The notes under the pieces: generated by a model
The model's input: only the letters and a program-made list of their open reading frames with translations
Told to the model about the DNA's origin: nothing
The model's database searches: none
Made by a program: the position numbers and the translations under genes
Source: Cladorhizidae sp. MBARI D1340-BT2
Taxonomy: Eukaryota > Porifera > Demospongiae > Poecilosclerida > Cladorhizidae
Length of the DNA: 64,000 bases
Assembly (NCBI GenBank): GCA_028752905.1
Contig: JAQNBH010000014.1
Coordinates: 21,547,990-21,611,989, forward strand
Reading direction: 5' to 3'
Shown: piece after piece, positions 48,301 through 58,069 of the stretch
How the letters are laid out: every line of letters begins with the position of its first letter
Position numbering within the stretch: the stretch's first letter is position 1

Positions 48301-51300
48301 TACATATACTATAAGTGTGTAGTACATATTACAGTACATAGACTATAGGACATAGTACAGTACATATACTATAAGTGTGTAGTACATATTACAGTACATA
48401 GACTATAGGACATAGTACAGTACATATACTATAAGTGTGTAGTACATATTACAGTACATAGACTATAGGACATAGTACAGTACATAGACGAGTATACATA
48501 TACAGTACAAGCAAACAAGACATGTGGTTGCAACCTTTGACACGTAAATGCTTACGTTTCCTTCTGTTGCTAAAATATGCAGCCTATGCATAGAACAAAA
48601 AGAATTTTTAAAAACACAAAAATCAACGCTAACCAACGGTTATCATTTAGCACCTGTTGCACTTTGGGATGCAGCATTGCCAACCTCTAAAGGTCAGCAA
48701 GATCCACATGTCAGCCTTTCTTAGGTAATCAAACTGAGTGCAGAAGGCAAACTTGTTTATCACTGCTGGGATTGTTCACCTGTTTGGGGTACTTATCAGC
48801 TAATGTATGTTCTATACCATCATGAGGTTTTGAAAAGATACCATTCGTGAAAGAATTAAGTAGATTCATATTTGATGATGTCATGGGTCATGACCTCTCC
48901 TCGGCTAGTAGCTGGACTTTCACAGGTTTATAAGTCATAGCTGCTGTGCTAGCTAGCATTGGCAAGCCTTTTCTCTAAGAAAAGAAAATTGTGCTTAAGA
49001 AAAGGCTTAACAAACCTTAAGGTAACTTGAGACAGCCTTTGTATGCAAGCCTTTCCTTAGGCTTAGCCGAGTCAAGTGCTCGAGGTCTAAACAAACTATA
49101 AATTGTCACTAGTTGAACTCATAAATTTTATATGTGTGTATAAGTATTATCCAACTCTGCTGTTGTTATTGGAGCATACAGTTTGTCTTGACTTTTGGCC
49201 CGTCTGTTGGCCTGAAGGCAGTTCTGTCTCCTCGAACAGATTATTATAGAATAAGAAGTTAGTAGGAGAGGAAAAGAAGTAGATGCCCCTTTTTGTAAAT
49301 TTAATTGAACCAGTTATGAATAAAAAGTTTGGTAGGATTTTGGTGATTCCTGCAATGGTATCCTCTAACATGTGGGCCTGAATTTTCCAGCCAGTCTAGC
49401 CACATTCAAATCAACCTGCTGACACAGAATGCTATTTGTAGATGAGTTAATAAAAAGTTATGATCCATCAGAAATGAACAAACTTAGTAGTAATTTATTG
49501 GATATTGTAATTATTTGTGTATTAGTTGCTTCTCTCGTATTTGAGATCGCAATGTTCTTCGTTGGAGAAGAACCAGAGGGGGATAAACGACTGGGTGCCA
49601 TTTTGGAAAATAGGTTGGCTCAACTCCTTCTCAAGCTCCTGTATAGAATTGGCCCATCCCATCCCATCCCTCCACCCACCTTAGTGCCAAACACCTCAGT
49701 TCAGACTGGTTTATTGTGATTTGAAGGTGGTCTAAAAAACTGGAGTACAGGAGGCAGGCGTTCTGGCCTGCTGTGGCGAGAGCCTTCCCTCGGTGGGGGG
49801 CATCGTCGGCCGATCCCGTGCCACTCTGTGGCGGGATTTGAGTGAGAGCGTGTACTACAATATTTTAAACAGCTATAAACAATTTCCCTAATTTAGAGCA
49901 TAAATGTTTTTTCTATGCGGTATATATATACAGTAGGTATGAGAAAGAACACAATCAATCAATTATCTCGTGTTGCAAAAAAAAAATGAACCCACCTGAC
50001 CCACCTGAGCTTACATGTTTATAAACTGAGAATGGTCATCACAGTGAAGAGTCCGATTGAGAGAAAATGACAGCAGATTCAAAGATCAAGGAAAGAAAAA
50101 TGGCAGAACATGTATGTGAGATCGGGCTTCATGGTGAATCGCTGACAGGTTTGGATGATGGAGTTTCTTTCTGAAATACTCCTCAATACATTAACAGGCT
50201 ACAGCCATAGACGTGTGTACATCATTTTTGTCCCGATGATACAGAAACTATTATCAGTCTTGGTAAAGTAAACTCACACACTGCGACTCTCTATGGATGG
50301 AGAGAACTGGCTACATAGTTGGCACTTATTGGAAGGATAGCTGATGCATACAGTCAATAGGAGACACGTGCTTATCATAGGGAGAACACTAAATATGCTA
50401 AACAGTGAGAAGAGTGACACTACCAGTTTAAAAAGTTCTAGTCAGCTGCATGCTCTTGCCTTCAGTACTCCAGTACTCTTGAGAATTCCCGCTACCTGAT
50501 GAACTCACTCTTAGTATAGTGTGCTTCCCTTCCTCAAGAAAACACCAACAATAGCTATACTTCAACATGCACATTTTTGTTTGAGGAATTGTCATTCCAT
50601 TATGTTGTAGGGCATCAAGTTGGTCCATCAAGTTGGTCAACTCTCCAGCAGTTAAGACTGTAATTATATGTACAAATGGTTACTTAATCATAGCACATTC
50701 CAACTTCATGAAGACATGAATAATGTACAGATCAGCACTGCATTTGGCATTCTGCTAAGCTAAGGCTAAGCTAAGGGCTAAAGCAATGCTACCTAACAAT
50801 GCTACAATTCAAGTTTTGCCCCTAAAAATAGATAGTTTTTTATTAAAATATTTTTTCATCCCTTCTCCTTCGCTCGTCACTCAAAGCCTTGCATTCCTTA
50901 CTAGTGGAATTTTAATTTTTTTTTAAAGTTTGGAAGAATCCAGAAATCTGTGCGAGAGGATCCTGCGAGGAGCTGCAGGGAGGGTACGTAGGAGAGTGGA
51001 CCTGGAAAGGGGGGTGGGGCAAATACCTGACAAACAGTTAGCTTTATAACCACTAGACGAATGGATATTATTTAGGAACAACTACACACTATAGTGGCAA
51101 AGGTCTGACAAAGTGCTTGCGCGAGAGTTGCTGTGCCCTACAGCATCCAAAACAAAACTTCCAGCATGGAGCACTAGAAGCTTGCAGCTCTGCTGTTGGG
51201 AGTTGTGAAACTGGCCAAATTGTTGACTCTGCTTGTCGATGTCCAACCTCCGTCAAAATCTTTGTCGGTGCCATCATTTTCTAGACCATCAGAGTACCTC

Positions 51301-54300
51301 AGCATTATCTTTAAGTCGATATGTATTGCACAAACTTCTCTGCCAACACAGTTGTAAGCACTCACCAAAGCATTTGTAAGCACTCGCCAAAGCAGTTGTA
51401 AGCAACCTAAACCAAGTAGTTGAGACATTGGTTTCCGAAAAAGATGATGCATGAGTGCATGAGTTCTGCCCAACAGCACATGCACACATAACATTTCACA
51501 TTACATCTCCAGTGATCCATGCCAAATGAAACATTTGTGCATGCACTACTTTGTGGGAACGTTCCAATGGAAATTTGCGGAAGACACTTTAGCTGCAAAG
51601 GTAACACTCATTGCGTAGTACAAAAGTCCAAAGCTGAGGGCATGTCAAATTTGTTCCCCCCCCCCCCGTTCTTGTACTGTATACTGTAGACATGCATAGT
51701 GTGAAGTAGTAGTGTTAATAGTAGCATTTGTAAGCCCACCTCAATGGAGCTAATTCTTACACATAACTGCAGCTTATTGAATCTGCATTCTGGAAAGTAC
51801 TTGAAAAAAGTAATAGCTATAAATATTATCGTTAAAAATTAGGTAATGTCAGTGGTCCATCAGTTAATGAGAGTTGAGTGAATCTTTCTCTAAACCATTC
51901 CACCACTGCAAGTGTGTATCAACTAATCCATCATCTACTAACCATTTGTTACATGTGTATCATCAATGCTAAGTAGAGGAGTTTCAAGTTCAAATAGAAA
52001 TGTAATCAAAACTCGACCTGCCGCAGGTCACGCCCTCCCATCCACCCACCCACCATCTCCAGAAGTTTGTTTGGTATTCTTAGACGGAGTATAAGATTAC
52101 TTGAGGCATACCAGCTCCTGCAGTTGAAGGAAACTCATAAAGTGCTATTTACTTTCACTTGCAGTTCCTATTGATAGAACCTGTGTGCAGTCATGCACAC
52201 CATAAAAACAACCAAAAATGGGGTGCATGAGGGGAGGGGGGCGGAGGCGTGCTGGACCGGTAACCCTCCAGCTTCGATTCAAATGGTGAATGAAAGTCAA
52301 TTCTAAGAACTGGCCTATTAGTATTGCTATTGCAAGCTTGAAACATTCTCTTATTCCCTATAGACTTACAGAAAGTTTAAGTTTTTGTGAGTGAAATTCG
52401 TTTCTACGATGCCAGTAGTCTTCACTCGAGTTCGTAGTACATCTTGCTCCGAAGGAATGTAGTCGTCCTCTCCCAGTCTATCCAGAGCATTCAGGTAGCT
52501 ACACATGGAAATATTAAATATAAAACAGGGAAAAAACGAACAATAATAACAACAACAGCTAACAAAATACATCAAACTCACTGTAATTAAAGGAGGGAAA
52601 ATAATTAAAAAGTAAATCCTATATGTACATGTATGTATACTAAAAAAAAAGTTGTCCCTTTGCTCTCAGTTTCCTCGGGCCGGCTGCAACATGCATGGAG
52701 GGGAGGGAGACGGGAGTCTGTGAGGACCTTGGATTTGTCTCGGAGGTCATTTAAAAGTTGCTTGAAGCTACCATCAGCAGAAAAGGCACGGCACTTGGTG
52801 TTTTTGGCGACTATGTTATACCAGTACACCTATACCTGTGCATGGGTCTGTGCATGGGACTACACCTGTGCATGGGTCTACACCTGTGCATGGGACTACA
52901 CCTGTGCATGGGTCTGGGTCTTTCACGTTGCCAACACAACTCACAAATCACGGCGACTTTACCAACGAACTCCACTAGCCTCATTAGAGCTTGCATACAG
53001 CAATGCAAGCAGTTTGCTACAAGGAGTTTCACACACCAACACTCTTAAGTTAATCTTAGCGTGTCATTTTTAAATATTTTATACATATACGCATGCGCAC
53101 GTGTTCATGCGCACATAGGGCGGGCCCCAAGTAATTTACAAATTGAAGCTAAATAGAGCGAGTATTTTTTTGCTCCAACATTTGCTTTGTTCTTCCCAGA
53201 TGTCATTTTGGCCATCAAGAAGTTTATTGCTGACAGAAGTAATTATTAGTTACTTCTCTTCCTAACCTACTATTGGGCTTATATTGGTCTGTGCCAACTA
53301 GTGTCTGTCCTGCAGTTAAAACGTAAGTACGTGGTCAAGCGTGTGGGTGGAAAATTAATTTTATGGAATTTTAACGAAATTAATTTTACAACCTGCGCTT
53401 GACCACATACTTACGCTTCAACGCCTAATCAAAACGCTCATTGAAACGCTATTTGCATAGAGTAGGGCTTCCTCTAGCCACTGGTGCTAATTTCAAATCT
53501 CTAGCACTTGGCAATCTGGAGATATTTAAGCGGCAAAATCAGGCATTCAGGTTTTGAGGTGCCCTCCACTTTAGCTCCAGTAACTTGGCTAAAGTTATAC
53601 CTATGAAAATGAGCTATATATCAAGTCCATACCATGAAGTTTACAGAATCTATGGATTTATAAAGTGGTCTCCACAAGTAAAAAAAATTAAACTATAAAA
53701 ATGGTTTAGTCCCCCCCCCCCCCCCCCCCCCCATTAAATAAACTACAAGGCATGCTTCACACAAAAATTTGAGAATGTCTGAAAAATGGTGTACACTCAC
53801 TGAGACATGCAAACACTTGTAACTTAGCTTTAAAATATGAGACCAAAAATGTGTCGTAAGCCAGGAAATTGCTTGTTGCCAGACAGATGGTCTCAGCAAG
53901 TTGGGTAGTCTTTGTACTGACACCAACCATAACACAAGCCTTGCATGATAAGGTGCGATGGTTATGCATGCTCAATTATTGCTCAAATATTATAGCAATC
54001 CTATTAACTACCTAAAATTATAGCAATCTTTGAACTAGTGAACAAGCACAACATCATTCAATAGCCAGTTACTGCTCTTTGTAGTTCAACAATCCTTGGA
54101 AGGAAGAATTAAGTGAAGTCTATGGATCTCAAGTTGGACTGCATTCATCTGTCCACATAACATCATCTACGCCACAAGTCACCTCCACAAGAAAATGCCT
54201 TGTTCACTCCAATCTTTTCATCTGGAAAGGTAGGGAAGGGATGATATATTATTGTAATAATATTACCTTGCCTTTAAGATTTGGAAATATTTCACTTACT

Positions 54301-57300
54301 CATGCTAAGCTCGCTAAGGAGTAAGCTAAGCAGCAAAACTACTTTTAAAAAAAAGAAAGTCTTAGCCTATGTTAAGCTGGTCCTTCAAGCCCCCAAGCTT
54401 AACTCCAAGCCCCCAAGCTACAGCCCAGGAAAAGCTATGCTTAAGCTTACCCTTTAAATATATAATAAGCTAATCTTCAAACTTCCTTACGCTAAGTCAT
54501 AGCAGTTTATACACTGTAAGCTTAAACCAGGCTGTTAGCTCAACTAAGCTTAGCAAGCTTTAGAAATAACAAACAGCTTACCTTGTTCGTGTGTCTGAGG
54601 AGCTGACAGTAGGAGCTACTTCAGAAGGTTTATCCTAATGTAGTCCGGCACTGCAGAATGGTGCACAGTGAAATGTTGTAGCCATTGCTTGGTATGTAGC
54701 AGATGCTGGAGCAGCAGTCAGCAGTTGTTTCATCGGGTCAGCTTCATCTGCTCCACTATTTTTTCGAGGCTGGCATTAATATCAACAGCCTTCTACTGAA
54801 GAACGACATTATGAAACATGCAAGAAGCTAGAGGCGCTGACAAACAACAAATTAACTGGAAGAAGCTGGAGCATGAAGCCGATTGAACTTGAAGCACAAG
54901 GCTAGAGAATGGCCGTGCAAACTAGGCGAGGAAATCGAACCATGAACAAGTTTTGAAACGAGGAAAAAAAGATTCTTTGCCGTTGGAATGGAGCTTTTCC
55001 CCATTTTTTTGGCTCAGTTCTTTCGACAACATTGCTCAGAAACGCCAACGGAATATTAGAATATTAACAGAACATTTTTTGGCGCCATTATAACAAAGTC
55101 AACCCAGAGGGGTACCCCCACCCCCCCACACCATGGCAATCCTTTTCTAAATGAAAGCCTGGTTTCTACATGTACATACATGTATTGTACATATGTACAA
55201 AGTGAAATACTTAATTAAGAGTTTGTATGTACATTAGCCAGTCATCCCTGACCTTCCATACATCTGAACACACTTACATACATGTGAATAATGGCTCCAG
55301 GATCTGTCATGACAAGAGCCATTCCTGGTTATGTTGGGGGTGGCCTGCACAGGTATGTCAACATGGACCTATTCTAGCCTCTTAGTGCCTACACACACAC
55401 ACCTCATTGAAAGAGAAAAACTTATGCCTCAGTGCAATAGCAACACAAGCATACCGTGGTCCACTGGGACACCTGAAACCATCTAGAACCACAGGGAAGG
55501 CTGTTGACTGTAGACACCAGAATGCTTAAACATCCACATCTCTACCACAACACTATGTACAGTAACTATGTACAGTATTAAGGCAATAACTTACTGAATA
55601 TCAGATAATTAGGCAATACATGGAATCTCTATGAATAGCTGTTTGCATTTGGCCGACAATGTGTGACAAAGGAAGTGGGGGGCGCAGGGATGGAGCATGG
55701 GCGTGTCTCCCCTCCAGTGGGAAGCCAACTTTCAGTTGGAATAATTAATAAATTGCAGTAGGCCGCATATAATTTACCATGTCAAAAAAGAAGGCATGCC
55801 CACACCTGACCAGCACCTCAAGCCTTCACTTTAACACGCAATCACTTTATTTTGTTATTCTAGGAAAATAATCAACGACAATACGTAATCACAAAGGCCT
55901 GCACCCTCAGGAAGAGAACATGCCAAGGGTGATTGAACGTCATGCACCAAATTTGCCCGCAGTTGCTCCTGGTGGTTCTAAGCTGCTCGTTGATGCTCAA
56001 GGTTGCTCCTGGTGGTTCCAAGCTGCTCCAGACTCTTCTTGGATGCTCAAAGTTGTTCCATTGTTCCAAACTGCTGCAGATACTTCGAGCCTACTCCAGC
56101 TATAGGAAGTGATGCTTAATCTGGCTTGGTGCGAGTGGGATGGTCAAGAAAAGATTCCCTCAAGGGGAAGTAGTTGACTGAGTTACATAATTTGCTGTAC
56201 ACATGTAGAGCTTCCCTACCATCGAGGAATGTTGTGTATGGCCAAAACCTTTCCGAGAACATCCATGGATTTCCAGTGCACAGTATATACTTGGGAGAAT
56301 CCCTGGAAGTCCCCAGCCCTGGCCACAGCTTACCCTTAACCTTAGCCATGGCCCCAACATTTCCCAAACCTTACCCCTGGCCCCAGCTTACCCCTGGCCA
56401 CAGCTTACCCCTGGCCCCAGCATAACCCCAACCTTAGCTCTGGCCCCAGCATACTGTAGCTCCAACCCTAGCCCTGGAACACTTTACCCAAGCAGTGCAC
56501 TTGCCCTAGCCTCGAGGCAACCTCCCTAGCCCATGTGCTGATTCCAGGATCCATGTGTATAGACATTCAACATGTCTTGATATACATGTATATGTAGTAC
56601 ATTACCTGAGACATTCTGTTTCTGTAGCAGGACTACACATACTGTAGCTGAAGCAGCCATTATAGCTCACTATTTCTATTTACGTATCTATGAAGAAAGC
56701 TGGTTTGAGAGGGAGAAATTATAAATTTTTCAGCATAATAAACAGTAGCAAAATGCCTTCAATGCTTTATTAAACATGTTGCCTTGGTGATGCTACTGCA
56801 CATGTGCAGAACCGAACCACAGCAAGTACAGAGCGTCAGTAAGATGCCTACATATTTGTGGTCATCTAATCAAGGCACTTTATAATGACAACAATAGTCA
56901 CACTTGGCAGCACTCTTTTATGCAAGACATCAACAAAGCTTATGCAATTATTTTGTGTAAATGCACATGTGTTGTCAGGACTAACAAATCCATACCCTCT
57001 GAATGACATATAAATCACAAGAACAAACAAAAACAGGCCAAACCTGACCACACAGGCCCAACCACCAACTCACCCCACCCCACAAACGACTGCATCAAGC
57101 TGCTGTTGCATGAAGCAGCCTCTAAACACACATACATATACCGACTGACATTGTGTAGCTCCCCACATGCTACTGACTGTTTTGTCGAAGCTATCCCAAA
57201 CAATTTCCCGATGTTGTAGGGAAAAGGGGAGGATATAAATATATATAATTATATTCCACCAGAATTGATTAGTACCAAAGCAAACATATGGACAAACACA

Positions 57301-57510
57301 CCCTCAGAATTTCCCATTACATGTAGAGTAAGAAAATAACTAGTTCACTCACTATTCAGCAGAATCATTCAACTGGTATTCCCTGGCTCGTTGAACACAA
57401 GCCTGCACGCTCTCATCCGTCCACAGCAGCTTCATAAGTTCCACAAAGTCAGCGGAAAATGTGACATCATCGGATTGGCTCACCACAGTTATCACATGTT
57501 GGGCATCATC
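36185..57510 (-). CDS. gnai: Heterotrimeric G-protein alpha subunit, Gi class (last five coding exons)
   Basis: A GTP-binding switch subunit that couples seven-helix receptors to effectors at the plasma membrane. Exons on the minus strand are 57353-57510, 52370-52498, 48064-48193, 47127-47280 and 36185-36375 (762 nt, 253 residues plus TGA). All junctions have GT/AG and join in frame. The product covers the second half of the helical domain ([20 protein letters not shown]), switch I ([11 protein letters not shown], with the Arg and Thr), switch II ([12 protein letters not shown] with the catalytic Gln), FLNKKDLF (guanine specificity), TCATDT, and the tail [23 protein letters not shown] and [12 protein letters not shown] favour Gi over Go. 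Human Gi-alpha is 354 residues, so about 101 N-terminal residues, including the P-loop and acylated N-terminus, lie beyond 64000. Oddity: the -4 residue is Val, not the Cys modified by pertussis toxin. Confidence 0.95.
36492..36507. repeat. Poly-C tract (16 C)
   Basis: An uninterrupted C run on the plus strand, so G on the Gi-alpha sense strand. It is one of four such tracts within this gene's introns. Confidence 0.95.
36931..37806 (-). mobile_element. Non-autonomous piggyBac-like element, 876 bp, inside the LINE
   Basis: TTAA flanks both ends (36927-36930 and 37807-37810). Terminal repeats are CCCTTTCATGGATGG on the left and CCCTTTAACGGATG read inward from the right. Taking one TTAA as the original target, the LINE frame runs on without a break (G-S-I-K-I-G-R-H). 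It carries only the N-terminal part of a transposase. Confidence 0.88.
37258..37633 (-). pseudogene. piggyBac-like transposase N-terminal fragment
   Basis: The frame starting at 37633 reads [37 protein letters not shown] and ends after MEAGWV. Another frame continues [20 protein letters not shown]. This acidic N-terminus aligns with LSLDKVISQV...FGLSEDESSDQEGAGIS of the 29.6-31.6 kb element. There is no catalytic domain. The protein would be non-functional. Confidence 0.7.
38404..38866. mobile_element. TTAA-flanked MITE, 463 bp, inside the LINE
   Basis: TTAA occurs at 38400-38403 and 38867-38870. Terminal repeats are GGCTGGTTCACAATATGC on the left and GGCTGATGTACAATATGC inward from the right (15 of 18 match). 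With the insert and one TTAA removed, the LINE frame reads [14 protein letters not shown]. The interior has CGCATCGCATCGC-type runs at both ends. TTAA suggests piggyBac-like mobilisation; a 3-bp TAA target with GGCTG ends would instead suit PIF/Harbinger. Confidence 0.85.
39497..39566 (+). repeat. 35-bp tandem duplication inside the LINE
   Basis: Two adjacent copies of a 35-bp unit starting AGGGATGAGGACAGAAGTTG. It lies between the endonuclease and RT parts. Confidence 0.9.
40173..40833. mobile_element. hAT-like MITE, 661 bp, inside the LINE RT domain
   Basis: An 8-bp direct repeat TGACCCAG flanks it (40165-40172 and 40834-40841). The ends are CAGTGTTTGC on the left and CAGAGTTCAC inward from the right, followed in both by ACCCAGG/TAAAACC-type words. 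An 8-bp duplication with CAG ends is the hAT signature. Restoring one copy of the repeat makes the LINE read [13 protein letters not shown] across the site. There is no transposase frame. Confidence 0.85.
41905..42065 (+). pseudogene. Two C2H2 zinc fingers at LINE C-terminus
   Basis: One frame reads [18 protein letters not shown], then [14 protein letters not shown], one stop, and [15 protein letters not shown]. Each has the C-x2/3-C...H-x3-5-H/C spacing. In related LINEs I recall the same pair closing the ORF. It confirms that the LINE copy reaches its 3' end. Confidence 0.7.
42390..42435 (+). repeat. CCTA/CCCA microsatellite
   Basis: An imperfect run of CCTA, CCCA and CTAC tetranucleotides. 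Confidence 0.8.
42588..42647 (+). repeat. 20-bp tandem repeat, three copies
   Basis: Three exact copies of a 20-bp unit beginning GGTTTACACATGATTGAGGT. Non-coding. Confidence 0.95.
42650..43350. other. Intron sequence, no gene recognised
   Basis: Part of the last Gi-alpha intron. It contains a short near-palindrome at 42935-42965 (CACTATCTCTCTGG against CCAGGAGAGATAGT). Nothing else was identified. Confidence 0.4.
43355..43515. repeat. Foldback-family element with 40-bp arms
   Basis: The left arm (43360-43400) has CTTAAAATTTGTTTCTTGAT with GTTTCGGCTGGATACC. The right arm (43455-43500) mirrors it as CTAGTCAAAACGTC followed by AACAAATTTTAAGTTGATT. GCCTTCATCAGGAATA sits between them, the same signature as at 1305-1336. 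Confidence 0.75.
43775..43791. repeat. Poly-C tract (17 C)
   Basis: An uninterrupted C run on the plus strand, followed by CTCTCTC. Intronic. Confidence 0.95.
44348..44800. mobile_element. pogo/mariner-like MITE, 453 bp
   Basis: TA dinucleotides flank it (44346-44347 and 44801-44802). The ends are CTGTAGAACC on the left and CAGTAGGAGCC inward from the right. Long subterminal inverted repeats follow: TTGGCGTTGCGTTTAAACCC on the left (about 44367-44386) and TTGGCATTGCGTTTAAACCC on the other strand at about 44758-44777. There is no transposase. The end sequence and TA target fit the Tc1/mariner-pogo superfamily. Confidence 0.75.
45430..45750 (-). CDS. Unidentified open frame, possible exon or repeat-derived
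   Basis: An open frame of 105 codons on the minus strand. The part [18 protein letters not shown], then [20 protein letters not shown] and [19 protein letters not shown], has a protein-like composition. An acceptor-like TTCCAG lies just before the VTAGSEQ codons. A broken relative lies at 4880-5085, which argues for a dispersed repeat rather than a host exon. No family is recognised. It lies on the same strand as the Gi-alpha gene, inside its last intron. Confidence 0.35.
45755..46560. other. Intron sequence, no gene recognised
   Basis: Nothing was identified; AT-rich with CACATG/TACAAGCA-type words. Confidence 0.35.
46565..46850 (+). repeat. GC-richer repeat with 53-bp tandem duplication, possibly SINE-derived
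   Basis: 46736-46788 and 46789-46841 are direct copies of a 53-bp unit starting GTCTTCCCCTAGTCGAGTTG. Upstream, GGTCAGGTTCGAGTTCCCC (about 46632) resembles a tRNA B box, and GGCATGGC...AACTCTACC words recur at 46568 and 46702. This could be a tRNA-derived SINE with internal duplication, but I could not fold a tRNA. Confidence 0.5.
47127..47280 (-). CDS. gnai: Gi-alpha exon ([12 protein letters not shown] ... FPEYT)
   Basis: 154 nt, acceptor ...CATTCATTAG, donor GTAAG. It encodes [36 protein letters not shown] and [21 protein letters not shown] is the G4 guanine-specificity motif. A 350-nt pyrimidine tract precedes the acceptor on the sense strand. Confidence 0.95.
47287..47643 (+). repeat. 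Long polypurine (GGA/GAA) tract
   Basis: About 350 bp is almost wholly A and G, with scattered T and very few C, in GGAAGGA/GGAGGGA words without a fixed period. On the Gi-alpha sense strand it is a polypyrimidine tract ending about 10 nt before the 3' splice site at 47281. Confidence 0.95.
48064..48193 (-). CDS. gnai: Gi-alpha exon with switch II
   Basis: 130 nt, acceptor ...TTCCATAG. It encodes [34 protein letters not shown] and LVLAEDEEM. The Gln of DVGGQ positions the water for GTP hydrolysis. The donor is GTGATT, a weak match to consensus, directly after the ATG codon of EEM. Confidence 0.95.
48240..48500 (-). repeat. 60-bp tandem repeat, three identical copies with ~30-bp subunits
   Basis: 48301-48360, 48361-48420 and 48421-48480 are identical. 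Each holds two related halves built on CAGTACATAGACTAT and CAGTACATATACTAT. Diverged half-units extend to 48240 and 48500. It sits within about 50 bp of the 3' splice site of the switch II exon. Confidence 0.95.
49429..49719 (+). CDS. Hypothetical 96-codon frame with one membrane-like segment
   Basis: The frame starts [19 protein letters not shown], has a hydrophobic stretch [20 protein letters not shown] (residues about 26-45), then [20 protein letters not shown] and a proline-rich end. Composition is protein-like, but there are no splice partners or known family, and it lies antisense in an intron. It may be chance or an old repeat. Confidence 0.2.
   Translation: MLFVDELIKSYDPSEMNKLSSNLLDIVIICVLVASLVFEIAMFFVGEEPEGDKRLGAILENRLAQLLLKLLYRIGPSHPIPPPTLVPNTSVQTGLL
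51656..51667. repeat. Poly-C tract (12 C)
   Basis: An uninterrupted C run on the plus strand in a Gi-alpha intron. Confidence 0.9.
52370..52498 (-). CDS. gnai: Gi-alpha exon with switch I
   Basis: 129 nt, acceptor ...GTGTAG, donor GTAAGT. It encodes [20 protein letters not shown] and [20 protein letters not shown]. The Arg in RTRVKTT is the transition-state Arg and the Thr coordinates magnesium in the GTP form. Confidence 0.95.
52826..52918 (+). repeat. 18-bp minisatellite (about 5 units)
   Basis: Unit TACACCTGTGCATGGGTC, alternating with an ...GGGAC variant. It lies 330 bp upstream of the switch I exon. Confidence 0.9.
53322..53415. repeat. Inverted repeat at the left end of dispersed repeat copy 2
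   Basis: The left arm CGTAAGTACGTGGTCAAGCG (53322-53341) mirrors CGCTTGACCACATACTTACG (53396-53415), 19 of 20. An inner pair of AAATTAATTTT words lies at about 53353 and 53378. The hairpin loop would be short. Confidence 0.9.
53390..53695 (+). repeat. Dispersed 300-bp repeat, copy 2
   Basis: Matches 6205-6525 in the same order and strand. Its left end overlaps the inverted repeat at 53322-53415, which the other copy has lost or never had. Confidence 0.8.
53711..53732. repeat. Poly-C tract (22 C)
   Basis: The longest of the four homopolymer C runs on the plus strand within the gene. It starts 15 bp after the dispersed repeat. Confidence 0.95.
53740..57352. other. Intron sequence, no gene recognised
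   Basis: 54300-54560 is rich in TAAGCTTA/AGCTTAAG words that could fold on themselves. 55960-56050 has repeated GTTGCTCCTGGTGGTTC words. Nothing coding is recognised. Confidence 0.4.
56330..56470 (+). repeat. Degenerate tandem repeat, CCCCAGCTTACCCCTGGC
   Basis: Words of the type TTACCCCTGGCC(C/A)CAGC recur about six times at roughly 18-bp spacing, decaying at both ends. Confidence 0.75.
57353..57510 (-). CDS. gnai: Gi-alpha exon, helical domain
   Basis: 158 nt, acceptor ...AATGTAG, donor GTGAGT, starting in phase 0. It encodes [40 protein letters not shown] and [12 protein letters not shown]. This is the part of the all-helical domain before the linker to switch I. The preceding exon is not in the window. 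Confidence 0.93.
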
Positions 57511-58069
57511 CTACATTAAGTAAAATTAAAATATATACAGTTACATTACATAATTGTATTTATATATAATACATATACAACATGTACATATTAGAAAACC
57601 ATGTCCCTTCTAGCAACCTGTCGGTGGCTTCACGACATTGTTGAGGGGCTCAATTACAGATAATTCATGTGATTATATTTTCGCATTTTAGTGAAAGTTT
57701 CCCCGTCTTCTTAACACTCCCACAGTTGCTGGAAGGAAGAAAAGCTGCTCGGGTTTGAACTGCACAGTGTCGACAAGTTTGCCATCATCTTAACATCATC
57801 ATGACTTGGCTTATGACTATTCTCTACTATATGAATGATGGTGTGCACTAAATGAAACTTAAGAAGGGGGAAGAAGAAAATCAAGACTGGTTGTGAACAT
57901 GATGCTGTAGAGTGCACTGGGGTCATCTCTGGATGTCCAATGCTAATGCAAACTTGAGTAGTACATGTACTTCCTATAGCTATAGCTAGTCCTATGGCTA
58001 AGGATATATGCCAATGGCTGGGGCTTGGCTAAGGCTAAGACCTATAGCTAGGGATAGTGTTAGAGCTTG
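57511..58069. other. Intron sequence leading into the minisatellite
   Basis: No upstream Gi-alpha exon is found here. From about 57970, GGCTAAGG and CTATAGCTAG words appear and grade into the 33-bp array. Confidence 0.5.

Larger units (their letters stand above)
49090..52369. other. Intron sequence with no firm gene
   Basis: Most of the 4.2-kb intron between the switch I and switch II exons. It has a GC-richer patch at 49735-49860 and a 12-C run at 51656-51667. Short repeats AAGCACTCACCAAAGCATTTG lie at about 51355-51400. No coding motif is recognised. Confidence 0.4.

Noticed and set aside
52605..52829. Minus-strand frame of 74 codons ([20 protein letters not shown]) as a possible exon
   Set aside because: It has a protein-like look but no splice sites in frame, no family, and abuts an 18-bp minisatellite; support is too weak to annotate.
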